Assembly: GCA_018267615.1 (NCBI GenBank)
Contig: JAFDYD010000055.1
Coordinates: 55,740-119,739 of the forward strand
Direction of reading: 5' to 3'
Source: Bacteroidota bacterium
GTDB taxonomy: Bacteria; Bacteroidota; Bacteroidia; Chitinophagales; Chitinophagaceae
Length of the DNA: 64,000 nucleotides
The notes under the pieces were generated by a model. It worked only from the letters and a program-made list of their open reading frames with translations, did not search any database and was not told where the DNA came from. Position numbers and translations under genes: made by a program. Positions 61,306 to 64,000 of this stretch are shown here, one piece after another (the stretch's first letter is position 1; each line of letters begins with the position of its first letter).

Positions 61306-61683
61306 ATGAATATTGAAACCGGAGAAAGTAACCAGGTACCATTAAAAAAAATATGTTCTTGTAGTTCTTGTTTGCGGATTGACGAAAAAGAAAGCGAGTA
61401 TATTATATCGATGTGTTTAACTGGACTGAAAAGGCAGGATATATCTATACATGTCGAAAAAAATATGCTAAAAATTTCTTCGAAGAACGATGCAGCCGGA
61501 ATGGGGGAATCAGCTGGACCTTTGCAATATGAAACACATCAATTGAAACATTCCTTTGCCCTGCCTTCGGATGCCGATGCAAACTCGGCCTCTGCAAATT
61601 TCGAAAAGAACAGGCTGATGATCCATTTTCCGAAACATGATAAGCCATATAGGCCGCCTATGATGAAGATACATATCTCTTGA
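61306..61683 (+). CDS. Hsp20-like small protein
   Basis: The 125-residue protein has an alpha-crystallin-type core (EKESEYIISMCLTGLKRQDI, HQLKHSFALPSDADANSASA, NFEKNRLMIHFPK). It has an unusual CSCSSCLRI start with three Cys. It lies 6 bases after osmC. A second small heat-shock protein in the same regulon, more diverged than 52818. Confidence 0.82.
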   Translation: MNIETGESNQVPLKKICSCSSCLRIDEKESEYIISMCLTGLKRQDISIHVEKNMLKISSKNDAAGMGESAGPLQYETHQLKHSFALPSDADANSASANFEKNRLMIHFPKHDKPYRPPMMKIHIS

Positions 61684-61850
61684 AGGACTAGAGCGAAGAA
61701 ACAGAGCGAAGAAACAGGGCGGAGAAATGGAGTGAATAAAGAGTGAAGCAACAGAGTGGAGAGCGCATAACCATCCGCTCTCCGCTCTCCACTCTCCGCT
61801 CTCCATTCTCCGCCCTCCGCTCTCCGCTCTGTTTCTTCACTCTCATTCTA
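61684..61850. repeat. CGGAGAGTGGAGAGCGG-word hairpin
   Basis: GAGCGAAGAAACAGAGCGAA and GAGTGAAGCAACAGAGTGGA face TCCGCTCTCCACTCTCCGCT and TCTGTTTCTTCACTC. It fills the gap between the Hsp20-like and Usp genes and occupies the place where regulator boxes would be expected for the Usp gene. Confidence 0.8.
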
Positions 61851-61878
61851 AATTTATCACTATTGAAATTCACATGTT

Positions 61879-62715
61879 ATGAAAAAGATAATAGCGGCAT
61901 TTGACGGGTTGCGTTTTTCAGACAGCACTTTACAATATGCCATTCATCTTGCTGAAAAATCCAATGCGCATCTTGTTGGTGTTTTTCTCCAGGAAGCGAC
62001 CCAATTGGGTTATGCAGTGTATGCAACACTCGTTAGCCAGACTCTTTCCGGCAACCAGGTAGTTAAAGAAATTGATAAGACGGATGCTGCCACGATTGAT
62101 AAGGCCATCGAAACTTTTGAATCGAAGTGCAAAAAAGCAGGAATTAATTATTCGGTGCATCGAAGTAAAAAGAGTGCACCGGAAGAATTAATTCACGAGA
62201 GCATTTTTGCAGACTTGCTGGTGATCGATGCATGGGAAACATTTTCCTATATAGAAACGAACTTGCCAGAATGGTTTGTTCAAAATATTTTACATCACGC
62301 ACAATGCCCGGTGATGGTTGTGCCAAAAAAATTCAACCCGATAAAGCGCACCGTTCTTTTATATGATGGTAGCAATTCTGCCATGCATGCCATCAAAATG
62401 TATAACTATATTGTTCCTGGCACTGCCAGTGAGGAAATAAAACTCCTGTGTGCAAAAAGCGGAAGCTCATCACTTCATTTGCCGGATAATAAACTCCTCA
62501 AAGAATGGATGAAGAGACACTATTCAAAAATCGACTACCATGTATTGAAAGGAGATGAAAAAGAAATAGTGACCATATTGAAGAATGAAGTTCCGGGTAC
62601 GCTCGTTGTAGCCGGTGCATATAATAGAAGTAATTTTTCGATGTGGTTCCACAAGAGCATCGCCGATCTGCTGATTCATGAAATTAAAGCTCCGATTTTT
62701 ATTGCGCACGCTTAG
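61879..62715 (+). CDS. Universal stress protein, tandem UspA domains
   Basis: The 278-residue protein starts KKIIAAFDGLRFSDSTLQYA with a second domain near 155 (RTVLLYDGSNSAMHAIKMYN). Its C-terminal loop is VAGAYNRSNFSMWFHKSIAD near 245. It is close to the protein at 56881 in layout, so the two are probably paralogues. A -7-like TAAATTTA lies 23 bases upstream but no boxes in register. Confidence 0.88.
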   Translation: MKKIIAAFDGLRFSDSTLQYAIHLAEKSNAHLVGVFLQEATQLGYAVYATLVSQTLSGNQVVKEIDKTDAATIDKAIETFESKCKKAGINYSVHRSKKSAPEELIHESIFADLLVIDAWETFSYIETNLPEWFVQNILHHAQCPVMVVPKKFNPIKRTVLLYDGSNSAMHAIKMYNYIVPGTASEEIKLLCAKSGSSSLHLPDNKLLKEWMKRHYSKIDYHVLKGDEKEIVTILKNEVPGTLVVAGAYNRSNFSMWFHKSIADLLIHEIKAPIFIAHA

Positions 62716-62797
62716 GGGCTGGGGGCTGAGATTAAGATCTAAGTCTTAGCCTCAATCTCCCTTCCCTCTTACTTTTAAAAAAATAAAACGATTTGTA

Positions 62798-63895
62798 ATG
62801 AATCCCATCATATCAAAAGAAGAACAGGAAGTGATTGGTGTATCCCAACACGTTCCGGCAGTTTCAATCATTATGCCGTTTGAACCGAAGATGTCGGTGA
62901 AGAGTGAAGTGGAATACAAATTGAAGATCGCTTTGGCGAAAGTTGAAAAAGAATTATTGAATAATTATACTTCACATCAGTCAGTTCCTTTAATTAGAAA
63001 ACTGCAGAGTCTTGTTCGTAACCTGAATTATAATACGCACAAAAAGACGGTTGCGATTTTTGTGTCACCATTGGTGGAAAAAGTTTTTTACCTCGATATT
63101 CCTGTTGAGGAAAAAATCGTCATTGATGAATCTTTTGAAATACGCGACTTGGTGTACAGTAAGAAGCAAACCATTCAATACCTGATTTTACTATTAAGTG
63201 GAAAATCTTCGAAAATGTATTTAGGCAACTGTAGCAAATTTGCGCTGATCAAATCAAATGTGCCGGACAATATCAATGCCTATAAAAGAGATTTGCCAGA
63301 ACGTGTGACTCATTTCTCGGACACACATCATCAAAAGGAAATCGAAACAGATCAGTTTCTTCATCATATGGATGAAGGTCTGTCGCTGGTATTGAACGCC
63401 TATCCGCTTCCTGTTTTTGTAATGGGCCCACCCAAAGTGCTCGGACAATTTAAAAAAATGACAAAGCACGAAAAGAATATCATTCAATATGTGCATGGGA
63501 ACTATGAAAAATCTACTGAACCGGAAATTCGTGAGATTATCAAACCACATGTGGCTGATTGGAACAAAGTCAGGCAGCAAAACCTGCTTCAGCAAATAGA
63601 CCAGGCAATGAGTGAAAAAAAACTCGCGTATGGTATTAATGAAGTCTGGACCGAATCATGCCATAAAAACGGCAGACTGCTGATTGTTGAAAAAGATTTT
63701 ATTCATCCTGCGCACCAGGGAATTCACGCCGATATCATACGCAACGAAGATTTAAGTCTGCATGAACATTTTTATATAAAAGATGCCGTAGATGATGTAA
63801 TGGAAAAAATCCTGGAAAGTGGAGGCGATATCGAATTTGTGGATAATAATTTTCTGCAGAGCTACGGTCGCATCGCATTGATAAAATATCATTGA
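62798..63895 (+). CDS. Bacterial archaeo-eukaryotic release-factor-like (baeRF) protein
   Basis: The 365-residue protein resembles the baeRF families: a N-terminal core (VSIIMPFEPKMSVKSEVEYK), a middle domain with SKMYLGNCSKFALIKSNVPD, and an eRF1 domain 3-like end (YIKDAVDDVMEKILESGGDI, EFVDNNFLQSYGRIALI). Proteins of this group are proposed to act on ribosomes. It follows a Usp gene and may dampen translation in dormancy. Assignment by pattern only. Confidence 0.7.
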   Translation: MNPIISKEEQEVIGVSQHVPAVSIIMPFEPKMSVKSEVEYKLKIALAKVEKELLNNYTSHQSVPLIRKLQSLVRNLNYNTHKKTVAIFVSPLVEKVFYLDIPVEEKIVIDESFEIRDLVYSKKQTIQYLILLLSGKSSKMYLGNCSKFALIKSNVPDNINAYKRDLPERVTHFSDTHHQKEIETDQFLHHMDEGLSLVLNAYPLPVFVMGPPKVLGQFKKMTKHEKNIIQYVHGNYEKSTEPEIREIIKPHVADWNKVRQQNLLQQIDQAMSEKKLAYGINEVWTESCHKNGRLLIVEKDFIHPAHQGIHADIIRNEDLSLHEHFYIKDAVDDVMEKILESGGDIEFVDNNFLQSYGRIALIKYH

Positions 63896-63930
63896 TTGTT
63901 TGGGGCTCCCGACTTCTTCAGAAAATATTT

Positions 63931-64000
63931 CGCGCAGAGCACGCAGAGAAAAGGAGTACGCAGAGAAATTTCTCTATGCGTACTCCTTTTCTCTGCGTGC
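63931..64000. repeat. CGCAGAG-word hairpin cut by the window end
   Basis: GCACGCAGAGAAAAGGAGTA, CGCAGAGAAA faces TTTCTCTATGCGTACTCCTT and TTCTCTGCGTGC. The right arm reaches the last base of the window. It lies 36 bases after the baeRF-like stop. Confidence 0.8.

Overview
The window looks like a chromosome segment of a member of the Bacteroidota, most likely a Chitinophagaceae-type bacterium. The evidence is a giant secreted protein with a gliding-motility-type C-terminal domain beside a PorP/SprF gene (type IX secretion), a fused CcoN-CcoO cbb3 oxidase subunit, RHS toxin tips of Bacteroidota style, a 23S-IVP-type four-helix-bundle gene, and Bacteroidota-type -7 promoter elements (TAnnTTTG). 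The base composition is AT-rich. I saw no rRNA, tRNA or CRISPR array.

Region 1 (1-5.0 kb) is accessory DNA. It holds orphan RHS C-terminal tips with candidate immunity genes, each joined directly to a REP-like hairpin. One intact REP-associated tyrosine transposase (RAYT) and the C-terminal stubs of two others lie among them. The REP hairpins share outer arms but have different inner stems that keep pairing.

Region 2 (5.8-20.2 kb, + strand) is a sugar-catabolic locus: a DeoR regulator, a FucI/AraA-like isomerase, a split transketolase, a ribose-type ABC transporter with a DUF2291 protein, a glycerol-kinase-like FGGY kinase, and three exported hydrolases (an esterase, a nucleoside hydrolase, a Sde182-like protein). 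The logic reads import, isomerise, phosphorylate, then cleave by transketolase. An apiose-like pentose is my best guess. A small four-helix-bundle gene and its decayed copy, bordered by word repeats, sit inside the transporter operon.

Region 3 (20.3-33.8 kb, - strand) is a type IX secretion surface locus: a 2357-residue protein with 31 repeats, PorP/SprF, two unknown exported or membrane proteins, a TPR protein, and a PP2C-like phosphatase whose usual late metal-binding Asp is Lys.

Region 4 (34.4-64 kb) reads as one low-oxygen or dormancy regulon: a complete cbb3 oxidase and assembly set (ccoSNOQPGH, a TauE/SafE-like protein, ccoI), a PAS histidine kinase, a receiver-CRP fusion regulator, five universal stress protein genes, two Hsp20-type proteins, a PfkB sugar kinase, an Mg-type P-ATPase, a PNPOx-like protein, OsmC, DUF302, a baeRF-type protein, a flavodoxin, a deacetylase and a phospholipase D. 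Nine promoters here share one architecture: TGAY-N4-RTCA boxes in tandem, centres exactly 22 bp apart, with the proximal centre 29.5 bp from the first base of a TAnnTTTG-like element. A tenth (35299-35332) shows the tandem boxes but no convincing -7 element. The receiver-CRP protein encoded in the middle is the obvious candidate regulator. Gene content parallels the mycobacterial DosR dormancy regulon, but with a different regulator family.

Throughout the window, many intergenic gaps hold long hairpins built from short repeated words. One has been tandemly triplicated together with the 3' end of hsp20.
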